Assembly (NCBI RefSeq): GCF_004101845.1
Contig: NZ_CP026116.1
Coordinates: forward strand, 1,736,001 to 1,800,000
DNA: 64,000 nucleotides
Source: Latilactobacillus curvatus JCM 1096 = DSM 20019
Lineage (GTDB): Bacteria; Bacillota; Bacilli; Lactobacillales; Lactobacillaceae
Direction: 5' to 3'
How positions within the stretch are numbered: the stretch's first letter is position 1; the number at the start of each line of letters is the position of its first letter. A program made the translations under genes and the position numbers. This document shows, one piece after another, positions 46,438 through 55,388 of the stretch. The notes beneath the pieces are model-generated. The model searched no databases. It had not been told where the DNA came from and was given only the letters and a program-made list of their open reading frames with translations.

Positions 46438-47766
46438 ACCAGTTGTGCTCCTTTTCGTGGACCAGTTTACCTTGAACGTAGACGGCCTTAATTTGGTGTT
46501 TGGTGTGGCGGAATAAAAGTTGTTCGAGTTGTTCATCTGGTGTAAGACTTGCAAAGCGTGGTGGCGCTTGAACGATTTGGAAATCAGCAAGCAATCCCGA
46601 TTCAATGGCACCAGCTTGAATGCCAAGACTAGTTGCACCACCGACGGTTGCCATATAAAAAGCTTGTTTAGCACTGATCCGACTGTTCGCAACACCGCGT
46701 TGGTCAGCCGCAATGGTGGCGTCAACCCCGTCTTGTCGAATTTGGGAGGCCGTTACGGCTTGTTGCAAATTGGCATATAAGCTAGGGGTATAACTACCGG
46801 CGATATCACTGCCAAGCCCAATTTTAATGCCTTGATTAAGTAACTCGTGTGCGGGGAGAATCCCGTTACCAAAATAGGCATTTGAGATAGGGCAGTGCGC
46901 AATCGCTGCTTGTTCGGTTTTAATGATACTTTGGTCAGTAGTTGTCAGTTGTGTTGCATGTGCTAATACCGAATGTTGATTCAATAATCCGAATGATTGC
47001 AACATCTCAGAGTCTGTATGGCCGTAACGTTCGCGTACATAATCGTGTTCCCAGTCGCTTTCGCTGCAGTGTGTCTGAACGGTGATGTGTTGGGACTGTG
47101 CAAGTTGACCGAGTTGCTGAAGTGTTTCAGTTGTGCAACTAGGGATGAAGCGGGGTAATGACGGGTTGAATGAACCCATTACGATAGGTATCTTGAATTG
47201 CTTGAACAAAAGTTTGTGTTTTATTAATGGCTTCTTCAGGAGAAGCATCACGATAATAGTCTGGTGTTTGATCTGGATTATCTATCGTAACACTTCCGAT
47301 GAAAGCCCGTTGCCCTGCTTGGGAACAAATTTCTGCGAGTCGTAGATTCGTGAATTGTTCCGAAATATAGGGCGTTTGTTGTGCCGTTAGCGAGCATTTC
47401 GGTCACTAAGTCTTGATACACAGGTGTGGCGAAATCTAAATCGGCGTAGCGCGCTTCAAGAGGAAAGGTATAATGATTGAGCCAATCAGCTAAAGGGCGA
47501 TCAAGGGCAATTCCAGCTTGTGGCCATTGTGGCGCATGATTGTGTAGATCGATAAAGCCTGGTAACAAGAAGTGTCCGGGAGCGAGTGTGATTAAGTGGT
47601 CATGTTGGCGTGCAGCTGATAATCGTTCAGAGTATTCTGACGCCGTTTGATGAATAATGTTTGTGATTTGACCATTATCACTGAGTTCTATCAGTGAATC
47701 TTCGTGAAATGAACTAGAATTTGGTGAATTTGCAGAAAAATAACTTGCTTTTAGTGTGATTGGCAA
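46430..47766 (-). pseudogene. guaD: Guanine deaminase, broken by two frameshifts
   Basis: An amidohydrolase that would convert guanine to xanthine. It starts at TTG 47766 (AAGGAGAGG upstream). The metal site PGFIDLHNHAPQ is present; later parts carry HTHCSESDWEHDY, VLAHATQL and GLGSDIAGSYTPS. Frame 1 runs to ...FGTIHESTTR, frame 2 (about 47336-47160) reads AEICSQAGQRAFIGSVTIDNP..., and frame 3 resumes with PRFIPSCTTETL. The breaks are near 47337-47345 and 47151-47158; each fits a 2-base loss, and repair gives about 446 residues. The permease downstream remains intact. Confidence 0.88.
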
Positions 47767-47963
47767 ATTTTTAAACCTCTCCTTCTAGATGGTGTGTTGT
47801 AAGTATATCACATACCATAATGCTTTTAAACTTTAAAATCGTTCGCCTTTTGATTCATTTCTAAGGGATGCTTTCAGAAAACGACACGTGAGCAAAAAGG
47901 TACCCTAAAAAATAGCAGACTGCTAGAATGAACTTAAATAAGCTAGTTGAAAGGATGAATCAC

Positions 47964-48218
47964 ATGAGTTTAGCAGATGAATTTGTAGAACGGCGTTTTA
48001 TTGTCTTTCAATGCTATAAGTGCCAACATCCAGCGATGGAAATCACGACGAAGACAGCACTAGAAGATAATTCAGATGGCTCTACCAAGTTTCAAATTGA
48101 AACAACTTGCCCACGGTGTCAAGCAACCGATCAATTTGTTATCAATAACGGTCAAGAAGGGGAAATTAGCGCGAGTGTCAATAGTGGCAAAGTCGCTAAG
48201 GTTGCCAACATTAAATAA
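47964..48218 (+). CDS. Small zinc-ribbon protein, unknown function
   Basis: An 84-residue soluble protein with two CxxC knuckles (CYKCQHP and CPRCQAT), which suggests a zinc ribbon. The rest is polar and beta-rich. I start at ATG 47964 (AAAGGA 8 bases upstream); upstream ATGs at 47955 and 47928 are in frame. Monocistronic with its own terminator. I do not recognise the family. Confidence 0.7.
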   Translation: MSLADEFVERRFIVFQCYKCQHPAMEITTKTALEDNSDGSTKFQIETTCPRCQATDQFVINNGQEGEISASVNSGKVAKVANIK

Positions 48219-48225
48219 GGCAATC

Positions 48226-48255
48226 GACGTTCGCTAAAAGTGAACGTCTTTTTTT
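48226..48255 (+). terminator. Terminator after the zinc-ribbon gene
   Basis: GACGTTC / GAACGTC with a 9-base loop and seven T. Confidence 0.85.
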
Positions 48256-48327
48256 GTGGCGTAAATTGTATATAATTATGAATACATGAATAAAAAGGCT
48301 GGAAACGGTTGATTTATTCAAATATAA

Positions 48328-48375
48328 TTGACATTATGCCCTTTGAATTGTATATTTATTCTACTTAATACAATT
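48328..48375 (+). promoter_or_regulatory. Promoter and operator-like repeat of the APC permease gene
   Basis: TTGACA (48328-48333), 17 bases, TATATT (48351-48356). AATTGTAT (48346-48353) and ATACAATT (48368-48375) form an inverted repeat that covers the -10 and start region, a natural place for a repressor. Confidence 0.7.
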
Positions 48376-48392
48376 ATAAAGGACTTATTGAA

Positions 48393-49883
48393 ATGGCGAA
48401 ATCAAAAAAAATTAACGTTCAAGGTCTCGTATTGATGATTTTTGGGTCAATCTTCGGCTTTGCGAATACCACAATTGCTTTCTACTTAATGGGCTATGCC
48501 AGCATTATTTGGTATATCTTAGCGGCAATTTTCTTTTTCTTACCAACTTCATTAATGTTTGCTGAATTTGGTTCTTCTTTGAAAGAATCACGCGGGGGCA
48601 TCTATTCTTGGTTAGAAGCATCCATTGGTAAAAAGGCGGCTTTCATCGGGACGTTCATCTGGTTAGCGTCATGGATTGTCTGGATGGTGTCAACAGCTGC
48701 TAAAGTGTGGGTGCCGTTTTCAACGTTCCTCCAAGGTTCAGATCAAACAGCAACCTGGCATTTATTAGGGATGAATGGCACTCAAGTGGTCGGTGTCTTA
48801 GGAATTCTTTGGATTTTATTATTAACTTTCCTATCAAGTCGTGGGATTGATAAGATTCAAAAGTTTGCGTCATTCAGTGGGATGGCCGTTGCCTTTTTAT
48901 TCGCCGCATTCTTAGTGATTAGTGTGGCGATTTGGTTTAAAACGGGTTTTCATTTGGCAGAACCGATTCATGGGACGACGACCTTTGTTAAGAGTCCGAT
49001 GAGTAGCTATCAAACACCAATTGGGATGTTATCATTTGTTGTCTTCTCAATCTTTGCTTACGCGGGGATGGAAGCCATGGGCGGTGTTACCGATAGTATG
49101 GATCAGCCTGAAAAGACTTTCCCTAAAGGGTTAATGATTGCGACAGTCTTCATTACATTAATCTACGCGGTTGCAATCTTTATGTGGGGCATCTCAACGA
49201 ACTGGCAACAAGTCTTGAGCGGGAATAAAGCTAACATGGGCAATATTACTTATGTTCTTATGCAAAACTTGGGTTATCAATTCGGCCATGCCTTTGGGAT
49301 GACGACACCCGTTGCGATGACGATTGGAACAACCTTTGCTCGGATTACCGGTTTAATCATGTTTATCAGTTACTTAGGCGCATTTGCCGTCTTGATTTAT
49401 TCACCATTAAAGTCATTTGTACTCGGGACACCTAAAGCACTCTGGCCGAACGGCTTTGCAGAAGTTAACAAGCATGGCATGCCTGAAAAAGCAATGTGGG
49501 CGCAAGCATTATTAGTCTGCATTTTAATCGCGGTTATTTCATTTGGTGGTAAAGCTGCCGGTGACTTCTATAATGTCTTGACTTTGATGTCTAACGTTTC
49601 AACATCGTTGCCATACCTCTTTTTAGTGACTGCCTTTCCATATTTCAAGGCACGCAAAGATTTGGAACGGCCTTACGAATTCTTTAAATCACCAGTTGCT
49701 GTTAAGGCGGTGACGATTGTGGTCGACTTAGTCCTTGTCTTCGGAATTGCCTTTACGATTATTCAACCGATGTTAGAAGGTCAATATTTAGATGCCTTCT
49801 GGATGGTCATTGGTCCGATTGTCTTTACGATTATGGCCCTTGCTTTGTATCATCGCTATCAACGAAAAGTAGTACATGGCTAA
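48393..49883 (+). CDS. APC-superfamily amino acid permease (YjeM/glutamate-GABA antiporter-like)
   Basis: A 496-residue protein with about 12-13 membrane helices. The N-terminal region GLVLMIFGSIFGFANTTIAFYLMGYASIIWYIL, the loop ESRGGIYSWLEASIGKK and FSIFAYAGMEAMGGVTDSMDQPEKTFPKGL place it in the APC superfamily near YjeM-type transporters. The substrate is not evident. It has its own strong promoter and terminator. Confidence 0.85.
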   Translation: MAKSKKINVQGLVLMIFGSIFGFANTTIAFYLMGYASIIWYILAAIFFFLPTSLMFAEFGSSLKESRGGIYSWLEASIGKKAAFIGTFIWLASWIVWMVSTAAKVWVPFSTFLQGSDQTATWHLLGMNGTQVVGVLGILWILLLTFLSSRGIDKIQKFASFSGMAVAFLFAAFLVISVAIWFKTGFHLAEPIHGTTTFVKSPMSSYQTPIGMLSFVVFSIFAYAGMEAMGGVTDSMDQPEKTFPKGLMIATVFITLIYAVAIFMWGISTNWQQVLSGNKANMGNITYVLMQNLGYQFGHAFGMTTPVAMTIGTTFARITGLIMFISYLGAFAVLIYSPLKSFVLGTPKALWPNGFAEVNKHGMPEKAMWAQALLVCILIAVISFGGKAAGDFYNVLTLMSNVSTSLPYLFLVTAFPYFKARKDLERPYEFFKSPVAVKAVTIVVDLVLVFGIAFTIIQPMLEGQYLDAFWMVIGPIVFTIMALALYHRYQRKVVHG

Positions 49884-49890
49884 ATTTTTT

Positions 49891-49924
49891 AAAAGCGTTG
49901 ACCGATTTGGTCAACGCTTTTTTT
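49891..49924 (+). terminator. Terminator after the APC permease gene
   Basis: AAAAGCGTTGACC / GGTCAACGCTTTT with a 5-base loop and T run. Confidence 0.9.
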
Positions 49925-50009
49925 GATGGCCTAATTAAGGGCTTGTGAATTTTAAAAGGGATTAATTCTCATTTAATTTTAATGTACAAAGGAAAATAGT
50001 TGCATTTTC

Positions 50010-50041
50010 AGATTGGTTCCGTTTTAGAACTAATCTGATTT
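50010..50041 (+). other. Hairpin in the 290-base gap before the betaine operon
   Basis: AGATTGGTTC / GAACTAATCT with a 7-base loop, then GATTTTT. It may be a second terminator. The rest of the gap is AT-rich, with no gene seen; a TATACT box at 50168-50173 probably starts the operon. Confidence 0.5.
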
Positions 50042-50216
50042 TTAAAGACTAACATAAAGCCCCATCTAGCGATTTTTTAATTTTTAAAGAAAGTTGGTTA
50101 CCTAACTATCACATTAGAATAAAATGAGAATAAAAGTGGACGGTGTGCAACTTTCACAATAAACCTGTATACTTTTTAGATATAGTTTTCAGAAAATGAA
50201 ATCAAAGGGGGATTCT

Positions 50217-51416
50217 ATGACTGTCAAATTACAAGTCAAAAATCTAACAAAAATATTTGGTAAGCGCGTGCCGCGTGCCAAAGAATTACTGAAACAAGGA
50301 AAATCAAAAGCAGCGATTCTAAAGGAAACAGGTGCGACAATCGGTGTCGACCGGGCTAACTTCGAAGTAGAATCTGGCGAGATTTTTGTCATTATGGGAC
50401 TATCTGGGAGTGGTAAATCAACATTGGTTCGGATGATCAACCGGTTGATTGAGCCTACTGAAGGTAGTGTATTAATCGATGGCGAGGATTTAATGCAGAT
50501 TGATAAGAAGGCATTACGTGAAGTCCGGCGTAAAAAGATGAGCATGGTATTCCAAAATTTTGGGCTCTTTCCAAATCGAACGATTCTTGAAAATACAGAC
50601 TATGGGCTTGAAATTCAAGGCATTGATAAGGCGACACGGGAACAAAAAGCGAATGAAGCACTCGATTTAGTTGGTTTAAATGGTTATGGCGATCAGTATC
50701 CGACACAATTATCTGGTGGGATGCAACAACGGGTTGGTTTAGCGCGTGCATTAGCGAATGATGCTGAGATTTTATTAATGGACGAAGCTTTTTCTGCGCT
50801 TGATCCATTGAATCGTTCTGACATGCAAGACCAACTACTCGACTTGCAAGAAACGATGCACAAAACAATTATCTTTATTAGTCATGATTTAAATGAAGCG
50901 CTCAAAATCGGCGACCACATCATGATCATGAAGGATGGGGAAATCGTTCAAACCGGGACACCGGAAGATATCTTGACACGGCCTGCTGACGAGTATGTAG
51001 AGAAATTCATCGAAAACGTTGATCGTAGTAAAGTTTACACGGCCGGCAACGTTATGATTCGCCCAACGACTGTTAATATTGAAAAAGATGGCCCTCGTTT
51101 GGCCTTAAAACGAATGCGTGAAAATGAAGTTTCTAATGCTTACGTTGTCAACAGTAAACGTGAGTTAGTTGGGATTATTGATGCGCGTGATGTACTTGAG
51201 TTAGTCCGCAAAGAAAGTCGTGATTTGCAATCAATCGTGAATACTGAAGTTCCAACAACCGATGAAGAGACACCAATTGCTGATATCTTAGATGATATTT
51301 CGCAAACGGGCATTCCGTTTGCTGTCTTAAATGATAAGCAACAATTACGTGGGATTATTATTCGCGGGGCCGTCTTAGGGGCACTTGCAGGAAACGAGGT
51401 GAACCATTTTGCTTAA
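50217..51416 (+). CDS. opuAA: Glycine/proline betaine ABC transporter ATP-binding protein
   Basis: A 399-residue ATPase energising osmoprotectant uptake. Walker A GLSGSGKSTLVR, signature LSGGMQQRVGLARAL, Walker B ILLMDEAFSALDPL. The C-terminal tandem CBS domains (from VMIRPTTVNIEKDG) are the ionic-strength sensor of the OpuA class. ATG 50217 has GGGGGATT upstream. It overlaps the permease gene by 8 bases. Confidence 0.92.
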   Translation: MTVKLQVKNLTKIFGKRVPRAKELLKQGKSKAAILKETGATIGVDRANFEVESGEIFVIMGLSGSGKSTLVRMINRLIEPTEGSVLIDGEDLMQIDKKALREVRRKKMSMVFQNFGLFPNRTILENTDYGLEIQGIDKATREQKANEALDLVGLNGYGDQYPTQLSGGMQQRVGLARALANDAEILLMDEAFSALDPLNRSDMQDQLLDLQETMHKTIIFISHDLNEALKIGDHIMIMKDGEIVQTGTPEDILTRPADEYVEKFIENVDRSKVYTAGNVMIRPTTVNIEKDGPRLALKRMRENEVSNAYVVNSKRELVGIIDARDVLELVRKESRDLQSIVNTEVPTTDEETPIADILDDISQTGIPFAVLNDKQQLRGIIIRGAVLGALAGNEVNHFA

Positions 51417-52263
51417 TTTAATGACGATTGCTAAATTACCAATTGCCAATTGGATGGATCACTTTGTCGATTGGCTGACACAATTTACTGGCTTTTTTAA
51501 TGGTTTAACGAATTTTATTGGCGGAATTATCAACGCTTTCCAATGGGTGTTTGATTTAATCCCCATCTGGTTATTCATCGTGATTATCGCTGGCGTCACT
51601 TATTTAGCGAATCGCGACACCAAAAAATGGGGTTTAATTATCTTTGAAGTCCTCGGCCTACTCTTGATTTGGAACCTTGATTTCTGGCGGGATATGACGC
51701 AAACGTTAACGTTAGTGTTAACCTCGAGTCTGATTTCCCTCGTAATTGGGGTGCCACTTGGAATTTGGATGGCCAAAAGCGATATTGCCCAGGCAATATT
51801 TAAACCCATCTTAGATTTCATGCAGACAATGCCGGCATTTGTTTACTTAATTCCAGCCGTTGCCTTCTTTGGTATCGGGATGGTCCCGGGCGTTTTCGCA
51901 TCAGTGATTTTTGCCATGCCACCAACGGTTCGTATGACAAACCTTGGGATTCGCCAAGTGCCAACCGAATTGATCGAAGCCTCTGATTCATATGGCTCAA
52001 CTGAATGGCAAAAGTTAATTAAGGTTCAATTACCATTGGCGAAATCGACCTTAATGGCTGGGGTTAACCAAAGTATGATGTTGGCCTTATCAATGGTCGT
52101 GATTGCGTCAATGATTGGAGCAATGGGCTTAGGAACACGAGTTTACTTTGCTGTTGGCCGGAATGATGCTGGGGGCGGTTTTGCAGCCGGCTTGGCAATC
52201 GTAATCTTAGCGATTATTATTGATCGTTTAACCCAAGCTTTGAACCGGCAACGTAAACATTAA
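51409..52263 (+). CDS. opuAB: Betaine ABC transporter permease
   Basis: A 284-residue membrane protein with about six to seven helices. The EAA-type loop EASDSYGSTEWQKLIKVQLPLAKSTLMAGVNQ and the domain start TLTLVLTSSLISLVIGVPLGIWMAKS identify the OpuAB/ProW class. The start is TTG 51409 (GAGGTG upstream) or ATG 51421. The substrate-binding protein is separate (next gene), unlike the fused OpuABC form. Confidence 0.9.
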   Translation: MLNLMTIAKLPIANWMDHFVDWLTQFTGFFNGLTNFIGGIINAFQWVFDLIPIWLFIVIIAGVTYLANRDTKKWGLIIFEVLGLLLIWNLDFWRDMTQTLTLVLTSSLISLVIGVPLGIWMAKSDIAQAIFKPILDFMQTMPAFVYLIPAVAFFGIGMVPGVFASVIFAMPPTVRMTNLGIRQVPTELIEASDSYGSTEWQKLIKVQLPLAKSTLMAGVNQSMMLALSMVVIASMIGAMGLGTRVYFAVGRNDAGGGFAAGLAIVILAIIIDRLTQALNRQRKH

Positions 52264-52274
52264 GGAGGGATTCA

Positions 52275-53180
52275 GTGATTAAGAAGAATAAATTAATAGC
52301 TTTTTTCACCTTAGTGGGGCTCGTCACACTTCTAACGGCCTGCAGTTCGCAAACTAAGCCGTACGCTACCGATGAGAAATTAGGCGGTCAAATTAATTAC
52401 ACGATTACCGGAATTGACGCGGGTGCTGGGATTATGGCATCCACACAAACTGCAATTAACAAGTATCATTTGAATGATCAGAACTGGCAGTTGCAAACCA
52501 GCTCAACTGCGGCAATGACCAGTACGTTAGACAAAGCGATTGCGGATAAACGCCCAATCGTCATTACTGGTTGGCAACCACATTGGATGTTTACTAAATA
52601 TCCAATCAAGTTTTTAAAAGACCCCAAAAATGTTTTTGGTCAAGCTGAACACATTAATACGGTTGTTCGTAAGGGGCTAAAGAAGGATATGCCAGAAGCA
52701 TATACCATCTTAGATCGATTCCATTGGACGCCAAAGGAAATGTCGACCGTAATGCTTAAAGTCAATGACGGTGTTGAACCTGAAAAGGCGGCGCGCGATT
52801 GGATTCAAGACAATCCAGAAAAAGTTGCTGAGTGGACTAAGGGTGTTAAAAAGGTTCATGGCACGAAAATTAAGTTAACCTATGTGGCTTGGGATTCAGA
52901 AATCGCGTCAACTAACGTGGTGGCTGAAGTTTTACGTCAACAAGGTTATCAACCAACGATTCAAGCTATGGAAATTCAACCGATGTGGGCGTCAGTCGCA
53001 ACTAAAGCAGCCGATGCACAAGTTTCCGCATGGTTACCGAAGACCTCTGGTTTATACTACAAGGATTACAAAGGTCAGATTGAAGACTTAGGTCCGAACT
53101 TAGAGGGTGCTAAGGTCGGTTTAGCTGTACCGAAGTATATGACGAATATTAATTCGATTGAAGATTTGAAAACAAAATAG
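52275..53180 (+). CDS. opuAC: Betaine ABC transporter substrate-binding lipoprotein
   Basis: A 301-residue exported lipoprotein with lipobox LVTLLTACSSQ. OpuAC fold: GGQINYTITGIDAGAG at the N-terminus, ITGWQPHWMFTKYPIKFLKDP and YVAWDSEIASTNVVAEVLRQQGYQ. Several Trp residues could form the aromatic cage for quaternary amines. GTG 52275 follows GGAGG. It closes the operon; its terminator is interrupted by IS copy 2. Confidence 0.9.
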   Translation: MIKKNKLIAFFTLVGLVTLLTACSSQTKPYATDEKLGGQINYTITGIDAGAGIMASTQTAINKYHLNDQNWQLQTSSTAAMTSTLDKAIADKRPIVITGWQPHWMFTKYPIKFLKDPKNVFGQAEHINTVVRKGLKKDMPEAYTILDRFHWTPKEMSTVMLKVNDGVEPEKAARDWIQDNPEKVAEWTKGVKKVHGTKIKLTYVAWDSEIASTNVVAEVLRQQGYQPTIQAMEIQPMWASVATKAADAQVSAWLPKTSGLYYKDYKGQIEDLGPNLEGAKVGLAVPKYMTNINSIEDLKTK

Positions 53181-53276
53181 AATCAAACAGCGTATGCGAT
53201 CTGTTCAGATAGAACATGGTTAGATGATCAAATTTCGGCTGTTGAAAGAGTCGGTTAGGGCAAAAGTTACTTTTGT

Positions 53277-54319
53277 GGTAGATTGCAAATTTAATCCGAA
53301 TTTTTGGACAAATTTGTCAGCATAACCTGATACGGTGTTTGCCAGTCGAGTATTTTAAGCGGTCGCTGGTTAATTTGGAGTAACGTCGTCGTTAAATCTT
53401 GAGCACTAATGTGCTCAAAACGAGTCCCTTTAGGATAAAAATAACGTAAATTCCGATTAAAGCGTTCATTACTACCACGTTCAGCTGGCGTATAAGCATG
53501 GCAGTAATAGGTCTTAATACCATATTGTGATTCAAGTGATACTAGCCCACTAAACTCAGTGCCACGGTCCACAGTAAAGCTGTGCACCGGACCATTAAAA
53601 GTGGTTAGGAACTTAGTTAGTGCTTCATTAACAGTCGCTGTCGTCCGATCTTTTAACCGGTATGCCCAAAGGAACCGTGATTTGCGATCGATTAAAGTTA
53701 ATAAAACTGCCTTACTATGCCCACGAGGACCAACGACTGTATCTAGTTCAAAATCGCCGATGCGCTTACGTTGATTAATCATCATGGGACGCTGTTCAAT
53801 TGATCGCCCCAAAGATTGATTATATTTGGATCGTTGGTCAACGTTACGCCGTTGGCGTACGCCATGTTCAGGTAGATCATTCAAGGAGAAACCAATTCTC
53901 CCCTGATTTAGCCAATTATAAATAGATTTAGTAGCTAGTTTAAATTCGTGAGCAATCATTCCTGGTGACCAGCTTAGACGTAAATGGTTGAGAATTTTTT
54001 GCTTTAACTCATCGCTCAGCTTAGTTTTCCGACCACATCGTGATCGCTTGTATTCGGCATCTGTTTGTGCTAATTCAGCCTGATAAGGTTGACATCGAGA
54101 TAATTCATAAGAAATTGTTGACGGTGATCGGTTCAGCCGAACGCCCATTTGGATATTGGACAGCCCTAGTTCACAAAAGGTTTCGATTTTAATTCGTTCG
54201 GAATAGGTTATACTAGACAAAAGATCAGCTCCTAAAAGATGGGTTTGTGGTAAACACCATTTTAAAGGAAGCTGATCTTTTTTGTCCGAACAGCGTTCGG
54301 ATTAATTTTACAATCTACC
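53277..54319 (-). mobile_element. IS30-family insertion sequence, copy 2 (ISLsa1-like), inverted
   Basis: Same 1043-bp element as copy 1 on the opposite strand, with GGTAGATTG / CAATCTACC ends and the 4-bp direct repeat TTGT at 53273-53276 and 54320-54323. Two silent sites distinguish the copies: this one has T at the first (as copy 1) and C at the second (as copy 3). Confidence 0.95.
53291..54220 (-). CDS. IS30-family transposase, copy 2
   Basis: Protein identical to the other two 309-residue copies, with intact DDE residues and the same TTG start and RBS-masking hairpin. Probably active. Confidence 0.95.
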   Translation of the reverse strand: MSSITYSERIKIETFCELGLSNIQMGVRLNRSPSTISYELSRCQPYQAELAQTDAEYKRSRCGRKTKLSDELKQKILNHLRLSWSPGMIAHEFKLATKSIYNWLNQGRIGFSLNDLPEHGVRQRRNVDQRSKYNQSLGRSIEQRPMMINQRKRIGDFELDTVVGPRGHSKAVLLTLIDRKSRFLWAYRLKDRTTATVNEALTKFLTTFNGPVHSFTVDRGTEFSGLVSLESQYGIKTYYCHAYTPAERGSNERFNRNLRYFYPKGTRFEHISAQDLTTTLLQINQRPLKILDWQTPYQVMLTNLSKNSD

Positions 54320-54400
54320 TTGTTCCAACCGACTCTTTTTTTATTTGTTAGACATTCTCTGTTAGAATAGGACTATTGAATGTTATCGGAGGCGGAATAG

Positions 54401-55339
54401 ATGTCTGTTAAGGCGTTTTTAGATTTTATCGAATTACGCACTAAAGTTGGTAGCGTGATTCCCTTTATGGCTGGGTTCTTTTTTACGTTGTATTATTTCC
54501 ACCAAATTGATCCGATCAATACCGTGTTGTACTTCTGTGCATTGGTGTTAATTGATGTCTTCACAACGGGATGGAATAATTACAACGACTTTCACCTCGC
54601 TAAAAATGAAACGCTCCAGCAATCAACCAGTGCATTAGGACGACAAAATATTGCCCCTAAGGTTGCTTTACGCTGGTTGATCGGCTTTATAAGTACGGCA
54701 ACCGTTCTGGGGCTGATTCTGGTCTGGCGCACAAATTTAATTGTGTTAGCCGTCAGTGTTCTGTTCATCTTAATCGGGATTTTATATACTTACGGCCCAT
54801 TCCCAATTTCACGATTACCACTGGGTGAGTTGTTATCGAGTCTGGTATTAGGGTTCGGTAATTTCTTTTTGACGGTGTATGTCAACGTTCCGGCGGATCA
54901 GTTGGTCGATTTGCGCTTTGATGGGCCGTTAATGTTATTCCAACTGAATTGGCTGAATGTGATTTTGGTGTTTGTGGCGAGTTTACCAACTGTCTTCCTG
55001 ATTGCTAATTTGATGTTAATGAACAATATTTGTGATTACACAGTCGATTTAGAGAATGGGCGGCACACATTAATCAGTTACATTGGTCAAAAGCGCGGCA
55101 TTCAACTTTATCAACTTAGTGCGTATAGTTGTTACGTGGTGATTATTGTTGGGATTGGCCTGAAATTATATCCATGGCCAGCAGCGCTAGCTTTTGCGAG
55201 TGGCCCAACTTTGTTACGTAATGGGTTTGCATTACAGAAGAGTCAGGAAAAACGCGTTGTATTTGGTACAGCGGTTCAGAATCTAATTGTCTTTAACGGT
55301 TTTTGGCTAGTGGGAATGTTGATTGGCCTCTATCTTTAA
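54401..55339 (+). CDS. UbiA-family prenyltransferase (MenA-like)
   Basis: A 312-residue integral membrane protein with about nine helices. The first Asp-rich site is altered to NNYNDFHLAKNE and the second is NNICDYTVDLENGRHTL, both typical of MenA-type enzymes that prenylate 1,4-dihydroxy-2-naphthoate. A quinone role is the family expectation; no other men genes are in the window. It is flanked by two oppositely oriented IS copies, which makes a composite-transposon-like block. Confidence 0.85.
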   Translation: MSVKAFLDFIELRTKVGSVIPFMAGFFFTLYYFHQIDPINTVLYFCALVLIDVFTTGWNNYNDFHLAKNETLQQSTSALGRQNIAPKVALRWLIGFISTATVLGLILVWRTNLIVLAVSVLFILIGILYTYGPFPISRLPLGELLSSLVLGFGNFFLTVYVNVPADQLVDLRFDGPLMLFQLNWLNVILVFVASLPTVFLIANLMLMNNICDYTVDLENGRHTLISYIGQKRGIQLYQLSAYSCYVVIIVGIGLKLYPWPAALAFASGPTLLRNGFALQKSQEKRVVFGTAVQNLIVFNGFWLVGMLIGLYL

Positions 55340-55342
55340 ATG

Positions 55343-55366
55343 AAAAGTCACTGCGGTGGCTTTTTT
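55343..55366 (+). terminator. Terminator after the prenyltransferase gene
   Basis: AAAAGTCAC / GTGGCTTTT with one G-T pair and a 4-base loop, then T run. Confidence 0.75.
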
Positions 55367-55388
55367 ATTTCAAAAAAAGTATTGATTG

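Larger units (their letters stand above)
53248..54342 (+). terminator. opuA terminator split by IS copy 2
   Basis: GAGTCGGTT (53248-53256) and AACCGACTC (54327-54335) plus a T run form the stem once the IS and one TTGT are removed. The inner part GGGCAAAAG ... CTTTTGTTCC belongs to the GGGRCAAA terminator type. Confidence 0.8.
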
